Shown here: positions 16,386 through 26,262 of the stretch, piece after piece
Layout: every line of letters starts with the position of its first letter
Numbering within the stretch: the stretch's first letter is position 1
Assembly: GCF_000312425.1 (NCBI RefSeq)
Contig: NZ_HE997181.1
Span: 5,522,435-5,586,434, forward strand
Direction of reading: 5' to 3'
Source of the DNA: Reyranella massiliensis 521
Lineage (GTDB): Bacteria > Pseudomonadota > Alphaproteobacteria > Reyranellales > Reyranellaceae
DNA: 64,000 nt
Program-made: the position numbers and the translations under genes
Notes under the pieces: model-generated
Database searches by the model: none
What the model was told of the DNA's origin: nothing
Seen by the model: the letters and a program-made list of their open reading frames with translations, nothing else

Positions 16386-17339
16386 ATGCAGGCTTTTGTC
16401 ATTCGTCGGATAGCGGCGCTGGTGCCGACACTGTTCTTTGCCAGCGTCATCGTTTTCATGGTCGTGCGCCTGATCCCAGGCGACGTGATTGACCTGATGC
16501 TGTCGCAGGACAGCGGCGCCGACAAACTCGACCGCAGCGCGCTGGAACGCGCGTTGGGTTTCGACCGGCCGATGGTCGAACAGTACTTGCAATGGATCGG
16601 CGGCGTGCTCTTTTACGGCGACTTCGGGATGTCGCTGTGGCGGCAGACGCCGGTCGCCGACATGTTGGCGGCCCGCCTGCCGGTGACCCTCGAATTGTCT
16701 CTGTTGGCGCTTACCATTGCGCTCGCGATTGCGCTGCCGATCGGCATCCTGTCGGCAGTCCGCCAGGATACTGCCGCTGACTATATCGCGCGTTCCTTCT
16801 CGATCTTCATGCTGGCGGTCCCAGGTTTCTGGATCGCCACCATCGTGGTCGTTTTCCCGGCGATCTGGTGGGGCTGGTCGCCCGAAGTGAAGTTCACTCC
16901 CTTCCGCGAAGACCCGCTTGCCAACCTCAAGCAGCTGATCATCCCGGCGCTGATCATGGGCACATCGCTCTCCGCTGTGACCATTCGCATGATGCGCACG
17001 ACAATGCTCGAAGTGCTGCGTCAGGAGTACGTGCGTACCGCATGGGCCAAGGGCCTCAGCGAGCGCGTCGTGGTTGTCCGCCACGTGCTCCGAAATGCGC
17101 TGATCCCGGTCGTCACCGTGATTGGTCTACAGGCGACGCTGCTGATCGGCGGCTCCGTCATCATGGAACAGATCTTCGTCATTCCGGGCATGGGGCTGCT
17201 GCTGATCGAGGCGGTATTCGACCGTGACTATCCGATCGTCACCGGTGTTTTCCTGGTGACCGGCGTGGCGATCGTCCTGATCAACTTCCTGGTCGATCTT
17301 TCCTACGGCCTCCTCGATCCGAAGGTGAGGCTCGAATGA
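16386..17339 (+). CDS. Peptide/nickel-type ABC transporter permease (DppB family)
   Basis: 317 residues from the ATG at 16386. The N-terminus FVIRRIAALVPTLFFASVIVFMVVRL is the hallmark first helix of DppB/OppB permeases. The EAA-type cytoplasmic loop for contact with the ATPases reads EYVRTAWAKGLSERVVVVRHVLRNALIPVV. Six helices in all. It overlaps the next permease gene by four bases (ATGA). With the next four genes it forms a complete importer: two permeases, a binding protein and two ATPases. Confidence 0.95.
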   Translation: MQAFVIRRIAALVPTLFFASVIVFMVVRLIPGDVIDLMLSQDSGADKLDRSALERALGFDRPMVEQYLQWIGGVLFYGDFGMSLWRQTPVADMLAARLPVTLELSLLALTIALAIALPIGILSAVRQDTAADYIARSFSIFMLAVPGFWIATIVVVFPAIWWGWSPEVKFTPFREDPLANLKQLIIPALIMGTSLSAVTIRMMRTTMLEVLRQEYVRTAWAKGLSERVVVVRHVLRNALIPVVTVIGLQATLLIGGSVIMEQIFVIPGMGLLLIEAVFDRDYPIVTGVFLVTGVAIVLINFLVDLSYGLLDPKVRLE

Positions 17340-18229
17340 CCGTCCTCGTACAGACCGAATCCTCATTCCGCGAACGCGGCCCGGTCATGGGATTCCTTCG
17401 CCGGCTCTTCCTCGGCAAGCCGCTGGGGGCGGCAGGCGCGATCATCTTCGCGATCTTCCTGTTCTGCGGATTGTTCGCCGACCTGCTGGCGCCATACGGC
17501 TACAATCAGGTCGATCCGGTCAACCGGCTGAAGCCGCCGTCGCTGGCCTTCCCATTCGGCACCGACAATCTCGGTCGCGACGTGCTTTCGCGTGTCCTCT
17601 ACGGCGCGCAGCTTTCGGTCATCATCGGCTTCTGCGGCGCAGCGCTTGCCACCGTCGTGTCGGTCTTCGTCGGCGTCCTGAGTGGTTATCTCGGCGGCAA
17701 GTTCGACATCGTCGTGCAGCGCCTGGTCGACGCCTGGATGAGCTTCCCCGATCTCGTGATCCTGATCGTCGTCGTGTCCGTCCTTGGGCCCGGAATGTGG
17801 CAGGTGATCGTCGTGCTGGGTTTCCTTTACGGCATTGGTGGCAGCCGCATCATCCGCGGCGCGGTCATCTCGGTACGCGAGAACACCTATGTCCACGCCG
17901 CACAGTCGATCGGCGCGCCGATGGCCCGCGTTCTGATCTTCCACGTGCTGCCCAACGTCATGCCGACGGTGATCGTGCTGTTCACCATGCGCGTCGGCGC
18001 GGTGATCCTGGTCGAAGCCGGTCTGTCGTTCCTCGGCCTCGGCATTCCGCCGCCGGCGCCGAGCTGGGGCGGCATGCTCACCGGGTCGGGCCGCACCTTC
18101 ATGTATCTCGCGCCGTGGCTCGCGCTGGCCCCCGGCATCTGCCTCACCTTGGTGGTCTACGGCATCAACATGTTCGGCGACGCGCTGCGCGATCTGCTCG
18201 ATCCGCGTCTGCGCGGCGGCCGCCACTGA
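17336..18229 (+). CDS. Peptide/nickel-type ABC transporter permease (DppC family)
   Basis: 297 residues. DppC-type N-terminal part (LGKPLGAAGAIIFAIFLFCGLFADLLAPYGYN), then the substrate-proximal signature PFGTDNLGRDVLSRVLYGAQLS and the ATPase-coupling loop ENTYVHAAQSIGAPMARVLIFHVLPNVMP. Five to six helices. The second permease of the heterodimer; its start overlaps the stop of the DppB gene, so the two are made in step. Confidence 0.95.
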   Translation: MTVLVQTESSFRERGPVMGFLRRLFLGKPLGAAGAIIFAIFLFCGLFADLLAPYGYNQVDPVNRLKPPSLAFPFGTDNLGRDVLSRVLYGAQLSVIIGFCGAALATVVSVFVGVLSGYLGGKFDIVVQRLVDAWMSFPDLVILIVVVSVLGPGMWQVIVVLGFLYGIGGSRIIRGAVISVRENTYVHAAQSIGAPMARVLIFHVLPNVMPTVIVLFTMRVGAVILVEAGLSFLGLGIPPPAPSWGGMLTGSGRTFMYLAPWLALAPGICLTLVVYGINMFGDALRDLLDPRLRGGRH

Positions 18230-18251
18230 AAATCGGGGGATGGAGAGAATG

Positions 18252-19955
18252 ATGGGACTGAAACGAACCTTGAAGCGGCTGCTGCTGGCTGCAGTTGCCG
18301 GAACGGCGCTCGCTGCTCCGCAGGTGCTGCATGCACAGGGGGCGCCGCGCTATGGCGGCACGCTCGATATCGGTACAGTCTATCTTACCTTGGCTCCACT
18401 CTCCTGGGATCCGCGCGACTGGGGCTGGAAGTTCAATCACGACACCGGCCAGTTCTACGAGCAGCTTTTCGCCGCCGATCTCTCCAAGTCCGAAGGCCGC
18501 GGCGGCAATCACAAGTTCGTGGCCGATGCTTGGCTGCCAGCGGATGCCATCCGTGGCGAGCTGGCCGAGAAATGGGAATGGCAGGAAAACCCGCTGGCCG
18601 TCGTCGTCACGCTGCGCAAGGGCGTGATGTTTCCAGAAAAGCCGGGCGTCATGGCGAGCCGCGAGCTCACCGCCGATGACGTCGTCTATGCCTTCGACCG
18701 GGTCAACACCAGCCCGCAGAACGCCCGCGGCTTCTTCGACTACATCGAGAAGATTTATGCGCGCGACAAGCATACCTTGGTCATCGAGATGAACCGATAC
18801 CATTCCGAATGGAATTATCGGTTCGGCTACGGACACTATTCCGGCATCGTGCCGCGCGAGGTCATCGAGGCCGGCGCGACGAACTGGAAGAACGCCAACG
18901 GCACCGGCCCCTTCACCCTGGCCGACGTGGTGCAGGGCAACTCCAATGTCTATGTGAAGAACCCCAACTATTGGGACAGCGAGAAGATCGAAGGCAAGGA
19001 CTACAAGCTGCCCTTCGTCGACAAGGTGGTGTTCCGCTTCATCAAGGACGAGGCGACCTGGATCACGGCGTTGCGCACCGCCAAGCTCGACATCCTGGAA
19101 TCCGTGCGTTGGCAGAATGTCGAGAGCCTGAAGAAGAGCTCGCCGGCCTTGAAGTGGCGGCGCTGGCTCGGCCAGGCCGGCATCTTCCTGTCGATGGACG
19201 TCAACACCAAGCCGTTCGACGACATCCGCGTGCGCCGCGCGCTCAACATGGCGGTGAACAAGCAGGAGATCGTCGACGCCTACTACAACGGCCACGCCGA
19301 GCTCTTTGCCTATCCGCAGCATCCCGATTTCGGTGGCTACTTCCAACCCCTGTCCGAGATGCCGACCGCGGTGAAGGAGCTGTTCGAGTACAATCCGCAG
19401 AAGGCCAAGGCGCTGCTGGCCGAGGCGGGCTACCCCAACGGCTTCACCTTCAAGACCCAGGTCTGCTCCTGCTTCCCCGATCATATGGAGCTGCTGCCGC
19501 TGGTCGCGGGCTACCTCGCGCGGGTTGGCGTCAAGATCGAGATCCAGCCCATGGAGCCCGGCGCCTATTTCGCGGCTCTCGCCGCTCGCAAGATGACGCA
19601 GGGCTACTTCTTTTCGATTGGTCATTCCAATCCGACGACGACGCTGACGCGTAACTTCCGCACCGGCTCGCCGTGGAACCCGTCCGGCTGGGCCGACCCC
19701 GCCTTCGACGAAAAGATCACCGCGATGTACGCTTTGCGCGACGAGACCGAGCGCCAAGCGCATGTGCGGGCCATGACCGTCGAGATGCTGGAGAAGGCGC
19801 CGTACATCTGGCTGCCGACGCCCTATGCCCACACCGCGTGGTGGCCATGGGTGAAAAACTACAATGGTGAACTGCGCGCCGGCGCGGTGCGCCCCGGCCC
19901 GATCTATGCCCGCATCTGGATCGATCAGGCCCTCAAGAAGAAGCTGGGATACTGA
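18252..19955 (+). CDS. Peptide-type ABC transporter substrate-binding protein (SBP family 5)
   Basis: 567 residues from the ATG at 18252, chosen for GGAGA at 18242-18246; in-frame ATGs at 18240 and 18249 are alternatives. Signal peptide (LKRTLKRLLLAAVAGTALAA) with cleavage near LHAQG. The mature protein opens RYGGTLDIG, has TADDVVYAFDRVNTSPQN and FDDIRVRRALNMAVNKQEIV, all standard for SBP_bac_5 proteins. It is periplasmic and decides the specificity of the system. The ligand, a peptide, glycoside, nickel chelate or amide, cannot be read from sequence; the amidase next to it suggests an amide-containing compound. Confidence 0.93.
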   Translation: MGLKRTLKRLLLAAVAGTALAAPQVLHAQGAPRYGGTLDIGTVYLTLAPLSWDPRDWGWKFNHDTGQFYEQLFAADLSKSEGRGGNHKFVADAWLPADAIRGELAEKWEWQENPLAVVVTLRKGVMFPEKPGVMASRELTADDVVYAFDRVNTSPQNARGFFDYIEKIYARDKHTLVIEMNRYHSEWNYRFGYGHYSGIVPREVIEAGATNWKNANGTGPFTLADVVQGNSNVYVKNPNYWDSEKIEGKDYKLPFVDKVVFRFIKDEATWITALRTAKLDILESVRWQNVESLKKSSPALKWRRWLGQAGIFLSMDVNTKPFDDIRVRRALNMAVNKQEIVDAYYNGHAELFAYPQHPDFGGYFQPLSEMPTAVKELFEYNPQKAKALLAEAGYPNGFTFKTQVCSCFPDHMELLPLVAGYLARVGVKIEIQPMEPGAYFAALAARKMTQGYFFSIGHSNPTTTLTRNFRTGSPWNPSGWADPAFDEKITAMYALRDETERQAHVRAMTVEMLEKAPYIWLPTPYAHTAWWPWVKNYNGELRAGAVRPGPIYARIWIDQALKKKLGY

Positions 19956-19960
19956 CCGCC

Positions 19961-20956
19961 ATGGCTTCGGTTGCTGTACCGCTGCTCGCGGTCGAGGACC
20001 TGTCGGTCCGCTTCCACACCGATAGCGGCATCCTGCCTGCCGTCGATGGCGTCTCCTTCGATGTCGCCGAGGGCGAGACGCTGGCAATCGTCGGCGAAAG
20101 CGGTTCGGGCAAGAGCGTGACGGCGATGTCGATCCTGCGCCTGGTACAGCGTCCGGCCGGCGAGATCGCCGGCGGCCGGGTGATGTTCGAGGGGCGGGAT
20201 CTGCTGGCGCTCTCGGAACGGCAGATGCAGGAGATTCGCGGCGACCGCATTTCGCTTATCTCGCAGGAGCCGATGTCGTCGCTCAATCCGGCGCTCAGCA
20301 TCGGCCTGCAGGTCGGCGAGCCGCTCAACCGCCACCGCGACATGCCATGGTCGGCAGCACTACGCGAGGCCGAGACCCTGCTCAGCCGGGTGCATATTCC
20401 CGACGCGGCCAACCGCGTGCGCGCCTATCCGCACGAATTCTCCGGGGGCATGCGCCAGCGCGCCATGATCGCCATGGCGCTGGCCTGCACGCCGCGTCTG
20501 ATCATTGCCGATGAGCCGACGACGGCGCTCGACGTTACGGTGCAGGCGCAGATCCTCGAACTCCTGAAGCAGCTCACGCGCGAGGCCGGTTCGGCGATGA
20601 TCCTGATCACCCACGATCTCGGCGTCGTCGCCCGTTACGCCGACCGCGTTTCAGTGATGTATGCCGGCCGCATTGTCGAAAGCGGCACGGCGCTCGAGAT
20701 CTACGAGGATCCGCGTCATCCCTACACAATGGGGCTGATGGCGTCGGTGCCGCGGCTCGACGACGCTGAACGTCAGCGGCTGGTGCCGATCGAGGGCCAG
20801 CCGCCTGACCTCGCCGCCATGCCGCCCGGTTGCTCCTTCGCGCCGCGCTGCCGCTTCGCCATCGATCGTTGCCGTCGGGATCGACCGGTTCTCGAACCTG
20901 TCGACGACGGCACTCACAGGAAAGCCTGCTTCGCCGATGTCACCCAGTTCCGCTGA
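19961..20956 (+). CDS. Peptide-type ABC transporter ATP-binding protein (DppD family)
   Basis: 331 residues. Walker A GESGSGKSVTAM, Q-loop ISQEPMSSLNPAL, signature SGGMRQRAMIAMAL, Walker B LIIADEPTTALDVT and the H-loop LITHDLGVVARYADRV. The C-terminal oligopeptide-ABC extension has the cysteine-rich segment CSFAPRCRFAIDRCRRDRP, which in relatives can hold an iron-sulfur cluster. It follows the binding-protein gene directly, and its last 20 bases overlap the partner ATPase gene. Confidence 0.95.
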   Translation: MASVAVPLLAVEDLSVRFHTDSGILPAVDGVSFDVAEGETLAIVGESGSGKSVTAMSILRLVQRPAGEIAGGRVMFEGRDLLALSERQMQEIRGDRISLISQEPMSSLNPALSIGLQVGEPLNRHRDMPWSAALREAETLLSRVHIPDAANRVRAYPHEFSGGMRQRAMIAMALACTPRLIIADEPTTALDVTVQAQILELLKQLTREAGSAMILITHDLGVVARYADRVSVMYAGRIVESGTALEIYEDPRHPYTMGLMASVPRLDDAERQRLVPIEGQPPDLAAMPPGCSFAPRCRFAIDRCRRDRPVLEPVDDGTHRKACFADVTQFR

Positions 20957-21932
20957 ACCGCTGCTGCAGGTCGAGGGCCTGCGTGTGCATTTCCCAGTTC
21001 GTCGCGGCCTGCTCGCCAAAAGGCGCGTCGGCTCGGTCAAAGCCGTCGACGGGATCGACTTTGCCCTCAAGGCGGGCGAGACGCTCGGCCTGGTCGGCGA
21101 GTCGGGCTCGGGTAAATCCACGGCAGGGCTCGCCGTGCTGCGACTGCTGGAGGTTACGGCGGGCCGCGTATGCTTCGAGGGCCGCGATGTTACCCGTCTG
21201 GACCGCGGCGAGATGCGGCCGATCCGTCGGCGCATGCAGATGGTCTATCAGGACCCGTTCAGCTCGCTCAATCCGCGCATGAAGGTAGCTGACATCGTCG
21301 GCGAACCGTTGATCGTGCACGGTGTGGGCGATGATCGCGTCGCGCGCCGAGCCCGCGTCGCCGAACTGCTCGACATGGTCGGGCTCAGGCCCGAGATGGG
21401 GCGCCGCTACCCGCACGAATTCTCCGGTGGCCAGCGCCAGCGCATCGGTATCGCCCGCGCGCTCGCCGTGAACCCCGCGTTGGTGGTTTGTGACGAGCCG
21501 GTTTCGGCCCTGGATGTCTCTATCCAGGCGCAGGTCGTCAACCTGTTCCAAGACCTGCAGGCGCGGCTCGGCCTTGCCTATCTCTTCATCGCCCACGATC
21601 TCGCCGTGGTGCGCCACATCAGCGACCGCATCGCCGTCATGTATCTCGGCAAGATCGTCGAGCTTGCGCCGCGCGACCAGCTTTACCGCCGACCGCAGCA
21701 TCCCTATACGCGGGCGCTCTTGGCGGCGGTGCCGATCCCCAACCCACGCCTCGAAGCGCAGCGTTCGCACCAGGCGCTGGTCGGCGAGATCCCGAGCCCG
21801 CTCAACCCGCCGCCCGGCTGCCGTTTCAATACGCGCTGCCCCATGGCGACCGACCTTTGCCGTACCGAGGAACCGCAACTGCGCGAGCTGTCGCCCGGTC
21901 ATCGCGCGGCCTGCCACTTTGCGGAAGGTTGA
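20937..21932 (+). CDS. Peptide-type ABC transporter ATP-binding protein (DppF family)
   Basis: 331 residues, second ATPase of the pair. Walker A GESGSGKSTAGLAV, Q-loop YQDPFSSLNPRMKV, signature SGGQRQRIGIARAL, Walker B LVVCDEPVSALDVS, H-loop IAHDLAVVRHISDR. The oligopeptide C-terminal motif NPPPGCRFNTRCPMATDLC is present. It is the last gene of the importer operon and is followed by a bulged hairpin shared with the convergent AraC gene. Confidence 0.95.
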   Translation: MSPSSAEPLLQVEGLRVHFPVRRGLLAKRRVGSVKAVDGIDFALKAGETLGLVGESGSGKSTAGLAVLRLLEVTAGRVCFEGRDVTRLDRGEMRPIRRRMQMVYQDPFSSLNPRMKVADIVGEPLIVHGVGDDRVARRARVAELLDMVGLRPEMGRRYPHEFSGGQRQRIGIARALAVNPALVVCDEPVSALDVSIQAQVVNLFQDLQARLGLAYLFIAHDLAVVRHISDRIAVMYLGKIVELAPRDQLYRRPQHPYTRALLAAVPIPNPRLEAQRSHQALVGEIPSPLNPPPGCRFNTRCPMATDLCRTEEPQLRELSPGHRAACHFAEG

Positions 21933-21971
21933 TCTTCTATCCTCTCTGGCGGAGACGCGAGGGTAGAGATC
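21931..21971. terminator. Bulged hairpin between convergent genes, probable bidirectional terminator
   Basis: Arms at 21931-21944 and 21959-21971 (GAGGGTAGAGATC and its complement with one bulged T and one G-U pair) enclose a 14-base loop. It starts at the stop of the last ABC gene and runs into the stop of the convergent AraC gene, so it can end transcription from either side. Confidence 0.6.
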
Positions 21972-22803
21972 AGAGCAGTAGCGACAGATCTTCTGGCCGC
22001 ACGCCTGCCACCAGCGGCACGTAGAGCCGGATCTTCTGCTCGGTGTCGACCTTGTAGGAAGGGTCGTTGAGGTAGCGCATCAAGATCGGCCGGTTAAGTA
22101 CGCGCGCCTTGTTCAGCGCGGCGTCACGATCGAGGCGTCGCCACACCGCGTCGGGCTGGCCGCCGAGGCAGGCATGCCAACCGCCGTCGAGACGCTGCTG
22201 CTGCAGCCGGAAGCGGCCGTCGACAAAATCGTTCTCCAGCGCGCAGGCATGGGCGAAGACGCGGTCCGGCGAGAAGACTCCGAACACGTTCTGATTGCGC
22301 ATCGGCACGGCGGCGATCTCGAGCCGCCCCATCAACTCGTCATAGGCCGTCCAGGCGCCGGCCCAGCTGCGCTCTATCTCCATGGTCTGCATGGTGAGCG
22401 CCGGCAGCTCGACGACCGTGGCGTCGACGCTCTCCAGCAGCCCCATGGCCTCGTCACGGACACTCGGCACCGTGCCGAATTGCCGGCGATAGGCACGGGT
22501 GAAGGCCTGCGAGCTGTCGTAGCCCGAGTCGAAAGCGACCTCGGTGACGCTGAGCGCCGGATCGGCCGTGAGCCGCTGCCGCGCCGCTTCGAGCCGGAGG
22601 CGGCGCAAGGTCGCTTGCGGTGTTTCGCCGACGGCGCTCTGGTAGAGGCGGATGAAATGGAACAGCGACAAGCAGGCGATATCGGCCAGCTCGGCCAACT
22701 TCATCTGCGCATCGGGTTCGCTGCGGAAACGCTGCTCGACATGACGCACAGCTCGGCGAATCCGGCGGCGACGCTCGACACTCGTGGCTAGTCGCATCCC
22801 CAT
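21970..22803 (-). CDS. AraC-family regulator with C-terminal GyrI-like ligand domain
   Basis: 277 residues. Unusual domain order for AraC: the two helix-turn-helix motifs come first (MKLAELADIACLSLFHFIRLYQSAVGETPQ and SVTEVAFDSGYDSSQAFTRAYRRQFG, residues about 35-125), then a GyrI/Rob-type small-molecule domain. The C-terminal part has VVELPALTMQTMEIERSW and the end RLYVPLVAG, as in GyrI folds. Such proteins sense drugs or metabolites directly. It is convergent with the importer operon; target genes are unknown, with the importer or the hydrolase downstream the nearest candidates. Confidence 0.88.
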   Translation of the reverse strand: MGMRLATSVERRRRIRRAVRHVEQRFRSEPDAQMKLAELADIACLSLFHFIRLYQSAVGETPQATLRRLRLEAARQRLTADPALSVTEVAFDSGYDSSQAFTRAYRRQFGTVPSVRDEAMGLLESVDATVVELPALTMQTMEIERSWAGAWTAYDELMGRLEIAAVPMRNQNVFGVFSPDRVFAHACALENDFVDGRFRLQQQRLDGGWHACLGGQPDAVWRRLDRDAALNKARVLNRPILMRYLNDPSYKVDTEQKIRLYVPLVAGVRPEDLSLLL

Positions 22804-22857
22804 GATCCGCTCCTGCGGCCCATCCCCCTACAGAACGATAGCACAGATATCCGGTTG

Positions 22858-23784
22858 TCAGCGCCGGGCGGCGAAGGCCAGTGCCCGGTCGATCGCACTC
22901 CGTACCTCGGCGCTGTCGGTGATGGCGTCAAAATTGTGCGGTGCTCCCGGAACGTTGATCAACTCGAACGCCACGTCGGCTGCTAGCAGCTCGGCGGTCG
23001 TCTCATCGAGCAGTTTTAGGAGGCCAGGCAAGGCGTCGCCGCCGCCGCGCAAGACCAGGAGCTGCGTACGCTGGCTGGCGAGGCGCTTGGCCGCCGCCGA
23101 GAGACTCATGCGCGCAGCGAGCGTGGCGTCGGTGACGGCTGCGGTCGGGCTGCCCGGCACGACGCCCGTGGACGGATAGAACATGACGACGCGGTCGGTG
23201 CGCAGCGGGCGGCTGTCGCTCAGCAGCTCCGGCACGAATAACCCGCCGGCCGAGAAGACAAAAGCGGCAAGATGCCGTGTGTCGAGACCGCGGCCGGGCC
23301 CTTCCTTGGCCAGCCAGGCGAGGACGGTGTCGGTCTCGGCCAGAGCCTGGTCGAGGCGGCGGCGAGGCACGCCGAGCGAATGGTCGAACATGACGGCAGC
23401 GACGCCGCTCGCGGCCAGTGCGGTACCCCAGTCGCGGAACACCTGCCAGGCCTTGGGGCGGATCGTGGCTTCGTCGGGCAATCCGCCATGGAGCAGGAGC
23501 ACGACGGGGATCGGCTTGCCGCCGGTGGGTTGTGGAATGGAGAGGTCGATCTCGATGAGCGTGCCATCGCTGCGCTTGCCGACTTCGATACTGTGCCGGT
23601 CGATATTGGCAGCGTCGCGCAGCGGATGCTTGAGAGGCGCCTTGGTCGCCGCAATGTAGCGGGCGATCGCCTGGGCGCGCGCATCGTCGGCCGGGGGGCT
23701 GGAGGGCGGCGGTGTCTGCGCGGCCAGCGGCGTCGACCAAGCCGCCATCATGGCGAGCGATCCGAGCAATCCGACGATTTTCAT
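22858..23784 (-). CDS. Exported alpha/beta hydrolase (dienelactone-hydrolase-like)
   Basis: 308 residues from the ATG at 23784 (MKIVGLLGSLAMMAAWSTPLAAQ, a signal peptide). Alpha/beta-hydrolase features: PVVLLLHGGLPDE (oxyanion-hole strand), a nucleophile elbow AFVFSAGGLFVPE with Ser in F-S-A-G-G, and a late GAPHNFDAI giving the catalytic His. The expected acid is near LLVLRGGGDALPG. It acts outside the cytoplasm, as an esterase or carboxylesterase; substrate unknown. There are 54 bases between the araC start and this gene's end, so the two may share a transcript. Confidence 0.85.
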   Translation of the reverse strand: MKIVGLLGSLAMMAAWSTPLAAQTPPPSSPPADDARAQAIARYIAATKAPLKHPLRDAANIDRHSIEVGKRSDGTLIEIDLSIPQPTGGKPIPVVLLLHGGLPDEATIRPKAWQVFRDWGTALAASGVAAVMFDHSLGVPRRRLDQALAETDTVLAWLAKEGPGRGLDTRHLAAFVFSAGGLFVPELLSDSRPLRTDRVVMFYPSTGVVPGSPTAAVTDATLAARMSLSAAAKRLASQRTQLLVLRGGGDALPGLLKLLDETTAELLAADVAFELINVPGAPHNFDAITDSAEVRSAIDRALAFAARR

Positions 23785-23884
23785 GATCAAGGTCCCGTCC
23801 GGCTTCAAAGCACCGCGCAGGGCGGTGGGCCGGATGCTAGGCCGCGGCCGGAGACGGCACGGTGCCGCGATTGCCAATTTGACG

Positions 23885-24578
<694 letters not shown>

Positions 24579-24586
<8 letters not shown>

Positions 24587-25307
24587 GCAGCACCTTGGCG
24601 GCGCCGGGGCCGAGATAGGCTTCGACGACCTGCGGGTTCTCGGCGATGGCGGCGGGCGTGCCCTCGGCGATCATGCGGCCCTGGTTCAGCACATAGACCC
24701 GCTCGGCAAGCGATGTGACGGCCTGCATCACATGCTCGATCAGCAGGATCGTGACGCCGGAAGCGCGGATATCCTCGATGACGCCTACGATCTCGACGAT
24801 TTCCGTCGGGTTGAGGCCCGCCATCACCTCGTCGAGCAGCAACAGGCGCGGCCCCGTCGCCAGCGCCCGGGCGAGTTCCAGCCGCTTGCGGCCGGCCACG
24901 GTGAGGTCGGCGCCGCGCCGGTGGAGCTGGTCGGCCATGCCGACTATGGCCGCGACCGCCTCGGCGTCGCGAGCCGCCTGATGGCGGTCGGCGGTGCGGA
25001 AGTAGGCGCCGACCATGATGTTCTCGCGCACGCTGATTCCCGCGAAGGGCTGCGTGATCTGGAAGGTGCGGACCATGCCGGCGGCACAGATGCGGTGCGG
25101 CGCCAGGCCGGTGATCGCCTTGCCGTCGAAGGCGACCGTGCCGGCGTCGGGCCGATGGAAGCCGGCGATGGTGGCGAACAGGGTCGTCTTGCCGGCGCCG
25201 TTCGGTCCAATGAGTCCCACGATCTCGCCCTGCCTCACGTCGAGCGAAGCGTGATCCACGGCCTTGAGGCCGCCGAAGGCCTTCGAGATGTCGCGCACCT
25301 CAAGCAC
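24579..25307 (-). CDS. Branched-chain amino-acid-type ABC transporter ATPase LivG
   Basis: 242 residues from a GTG. It opens LEVRDISKAFGGLKAVDHASLDV, a LivG hallmark, with Walker A GPNGAGKTTLFATIAGF. The helical part includes MVRTFQITQPFAGISVRENIMVGA, followed by the signature LTVAGRKRLELARAL and Walker B LLLLDEVMAGLNPTE. The C-terminus EAYLGPGAAKVLRA lets it overlap livF by eight bases; it in turn overlaps livM by eight. Confidence 0.95.
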
Positions 25308-26262
25308 GCGCCGGCCCTCGACGGAACAGTCCCATCAGCCCATTGGGCAGGCGGGCCACGATCAGGATCAGCATGATGCCGTAGACGATGAGGCTGAGGG
25401 GTTGGACGTTCTTCAGCGCCGGCACAACGCTCGCCAGCCAGCGCGTCGCCTCGTTGATGCCCATTAGAGTGAAGGAGCCGATCAGGGGACCGAAGATGGT
25501 GCCGGCGCCGCCCACCATACTGACCAGCAGCATCTCGACCGATTTATCGACGCCGAAGGCGATGGAAGGATCGATGTAGAGATACTTCTGCGCATAGAAG
25601 GTGCCGCCGGCGGCGCACATCGCGCCCGAGAGGGTCAGCACCTTCACCTTTTCGGCGAAGACGTCGATGCCCAGCGCCCGCGCCGCATCCTCGTTCTCGC
25701 GAATGGCGACCAGGCGCGCGCCGAAGCGGCTGCGCGTCAGGTGCCAGGCGATGGCCACCGAGACGAGGCAGAGGAGGAGGGCGAGATAGTAGATCCAGAT
25801 CGGGTCCTTGAACTGGAAGTTGATCGGCCGCTGGTCGGCCTTGATCAGCATGCCCAGTCCGCCCTTGGTGAAGGGCACTGAGTTGGCGAGGATGCGAAAG
25901 ACCTCGGCGAAAGCCAGGGTGATCAGCGCGAAGTAGGAGCCGCGCAGGCCGGCGCGGAAGGAGAGCACGGCGATCATCCAGCCAACGACACCGCCCATCG
26001 CCGTGGCGACCGGCCAGGCGAGCCAGGGGTTCCAGCCGTAGGTCACCTGCAGGATCGTCGAGGTGTAGGCGCCGGTGCCGAAGAAGACGACATGGCCGAA
26101 CGAGGTCTGGCCTGCGAAGCCGCCGGCGATGTTCCAGGACTGGCCGATGAAGGCGGTGAAGAACACCAGCATGCCGATATTCACCAGATAGTTCGGCACC
26201 AGCAGCGGATAGACGAGGGCTGCTGCGAGACCGACCATGCAGAGCAGCGTCGCGCGGCTCAC
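25300..26262 (-). CDS. Branched-chain amino-acid-type ABC transporter permease LivM
   Basis: 320 residues from a GTG at 26262 that overlaps the livH stop (GTGA). Many helices, with the family segment AGQTSFGHVVFFGTGAYTST and the coupling loop AIRENEDAARALGIDVFAEKVKVLTLSGAMC. The C-terminal helix ends in a short basic tail (PNGLMGLFRRGPARA) typical of LivM. It pairs with LivH to form the channel. Confidence 0.94.
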   Translation of the reverse strand: MSRATLLCMVGLAAALVYPLLVPNYLVNIGMLVFFTAFIGQSWNIAGGFAGQTSFGHVVFFGTGAYTSTILQVTYGWNPWLAWPVATAMGGVVGWMIAVLSFRAGLRGSYFALITLAFAEVFRILANSVPFTKGGLGMLIKADQRPINFQFKDPIWIYYLALLLCLVSVAIAWHLTRSRFGARLVAIRENEDAARALGIDVFAEKVKVLTLSGAMCAAGGTFYAQKYLYIDPSIAFGVDKSVEMLLVSMVGGAGTIFGPLIGSFTLMGINEATRWLASVVPALKNVQPLSLIVYGIMLILIVARLPNGLMGLFRRGPARA